A DNA stretch of 14,066 nt from an uncultured Cloacibacillus sp. (GTDB lineage Bacteria; Synergistota; Synergistia; Synergistales; Synergistaceae). The position numbers and the translations under genes are program-made. Where the stretch lies: NCBI GenBank assembly GCA_900544635.1, contig UQVV01000025.1:1-14066 (forward strand). The letters are read 5' to 3'. The notes beneath the pieces were generated by a model that did no database searches, was not told the DNA's origin, and saw only the letters and a list, made by a program, of their open reading frames with translations. Within the stretch, counting starts at the first letter, position 1, and every line of letters begins with the position of its first letter. Positions 13,210-14,066 of this stretch are shown here, one piece after another.

Positions 13210-14066
13210 ATGAAAAAGTTATTCGCACTCGCGGCGGCCTTCCTATGCGCCGCGCTCGCCGCAGCCGGAGCCGAGGCAGCCGTCCCGAAGGTCTACTTTA
13301 CGAAGGACATCAGCTCCGCGGGACTGATGAAGGCCTACGGAGCGCTCGAACGCAAGGCAGAGGGCAAGAACATCGCCGTGAAGATAAGCACGGGCGAGCA
13401 GGGCGGGCACAACTTCCTCGCGCCCTACCTTATTAAAGACCTCGTGCAGTCGCTCGACGCGAACCTCGTCGAGTGCAACACGGCCTACGGCGGCGCGCGC
13501 GAGACGACCTACAACCACGTGCGCGTCGCACGCGGACACGGCTACACGAGCATAGCCTACCTCGACATCATGGACGCGGACGGCACGACGAGCCTGCCCG
13601 TGAAGAACGGCAAGCATCTGAAAGAAGACATCGTCGGCTCGCATTTCAAGGACTACGATTATTTCGTCGTCCTCTCGCACTTCAAGGGCCACGGCATGGC
13701 GGGCTTCGGCGGCGCGATAAAGAACATCTCGATAGGCATCGCCGCGCCGCAGGGCAAGGCTCTCATACACAGCGCGGGGCGCAGCACCAGCAATATGTAC
13801 TGCGGCGAGCAGCTCGCGTTCCTCGAGTCGATGGCCGAGGCGGGCAAGGCTGTCGTCGACGCGCTCGACGGGAAAATACTCTACGTCAACGTGATGAACC
13901 GCCTGTCGGTCGACTGCGACTGCTCGTCGAACCCCGCGGAGCCCGCGATGCACGACATCGGCATACTCGCCTCGCTCGACCCCGTCGCTCTCGACCAGGC
14001 GTGCGTCGACGCGGCCAACAAGCAGCCCGTGATCCAGGGCAGCAAGGCCGACCCGCAGGTGAAGGA
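13210..14066 (+). CDS. Exported DUF362-domain protein, partial
   Basis: The frame begins at ATG 13210 with AAAGGAG eight bases ahead and is still open at the window end (285 full codons). Residues 1-24 form a signal peptide (MKKLFALAAAFLCAALAAAGAEA). The mature part is a DUF362 domain: IAVKISTGEQGGHNFLAPYLIKDLV (about 55-79), ECNTAYGGARETT, DYDYFVVLSHFKGHGMAGFGGAIKNISIG (148-176) and GILASLDPVALDQACVDAA (251-269). Cysteines occur at 198 and as a Cys-Asp-Cys pair at 236-238. DUF362 proteins often have a ferredoxin-like domain or iron-sulfur partner, but none is seen in this portion and the C-terminus is missing. The molecular function is not known. It is divergent from the MATE gene and has no visible link to the B12 operon. 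Confidence 0.9.
   Translation, partial: MKKLFALAAAFLCAALAAAGAEAAVPKVYFTKDISSAGLMKAYGALERKAEGKNIAVKISTGEQGGHNFLAPYLIKDLVQSLDANLVECNTAYGGARETTYNHVRVARGHGYTSIAYLDIMDADGTTSLPVKNGKHLKEDIVGSHFKDYDYFVVLSHFKGHGMAGFGGAIKNISIGIAAPQGKALIHSAGRSTSNMYCGEQLAFLESMAEAGKAVVDALDGKILYVNVMNRLSVDCDCSSNPAEPAMHDIGILASLDPVALDQACVDAANKQPVIQGSKADPQVK

Noticed and set aside
13243..13953. A 236-codon minus-strand open frame opposite the DUF362 gene
   Set aside because: The plus-strand frame has a signal peptide, ribosome site and DUF362 motifs; the antisense product has none.

Overview
This is a GC-rich window, apparently from a diderm anaerobe. Several proteins carry Sec signal peptides and the corrinoid-type binding protein has no lipobox cysteine, which fits a periplasm. 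The cobalamin genes are of the oxygen-independent (early-cobalt) type: cbiK, cbiD and a cbiE-cbiT fusion. The gene mix recalls Synergistota (Cloacibacillus/Synergistes-like) or Desulfovibrio-like bacteria. I lean to Synergistota, but this is an inference from gene content only.

Positions 1-7965 hold one long minus-strand operon for cobalamin (B12) synthesis and tetrapyrrole/corrinoid transport. It starts at a TATAAT promoter (about 7960) followed at once by a cobalamin riboswitch (about 7795-7953), a further hairpin and a textbook intrinsic terminator (7692-7724). The genes then run in this order: cbiK (exported cobaltochelatase), btuC-, btuD- and btuF-like ABC importer genes, cbiL/cobI, a Gate-domain membrane protein, cbiC, cbiD and a cbiE-cbiT fusion cut by the window start. 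Neighbours overlap or lie 3-27 bp apart, so the set is almost certainly co-transcribed and repressed by B12. The other pathway genes (cbiF, G, H, J, A, P) are not here and may lie beyond position 1.

Positions 7966-8203 are non-coding and carry a strong hairpin terminator. Next come a minus-strand pair, an exported alpha/beta hydrolase (9232-10230) followed by an aldo/keto reductase (8204-9211). Upstream of these are a LysR regulator (10331-11236) with its own terminator and a MATE efflux transporter (11283-12626). These four look like ordinary accessory metabolism and transport genes. The LysR may regulate its neighbours, but the sequence does not show its target.

Positions 12717-13209 are a roughly 490-base stretch with no supportable gene. 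It contains two adjacent inverted repeats and a likely plus-strand promoter. The last gene (13210 to the end, plus strand, cut) is an exported DUF362-family protein.

The most interesting feature is the order exported chelatase, ABC importer, CbiL. It puts a periplasmic cobalt-insertion step, an uptake system and the next cytoplasmic pathway enzyme side by side under one riboswitch.
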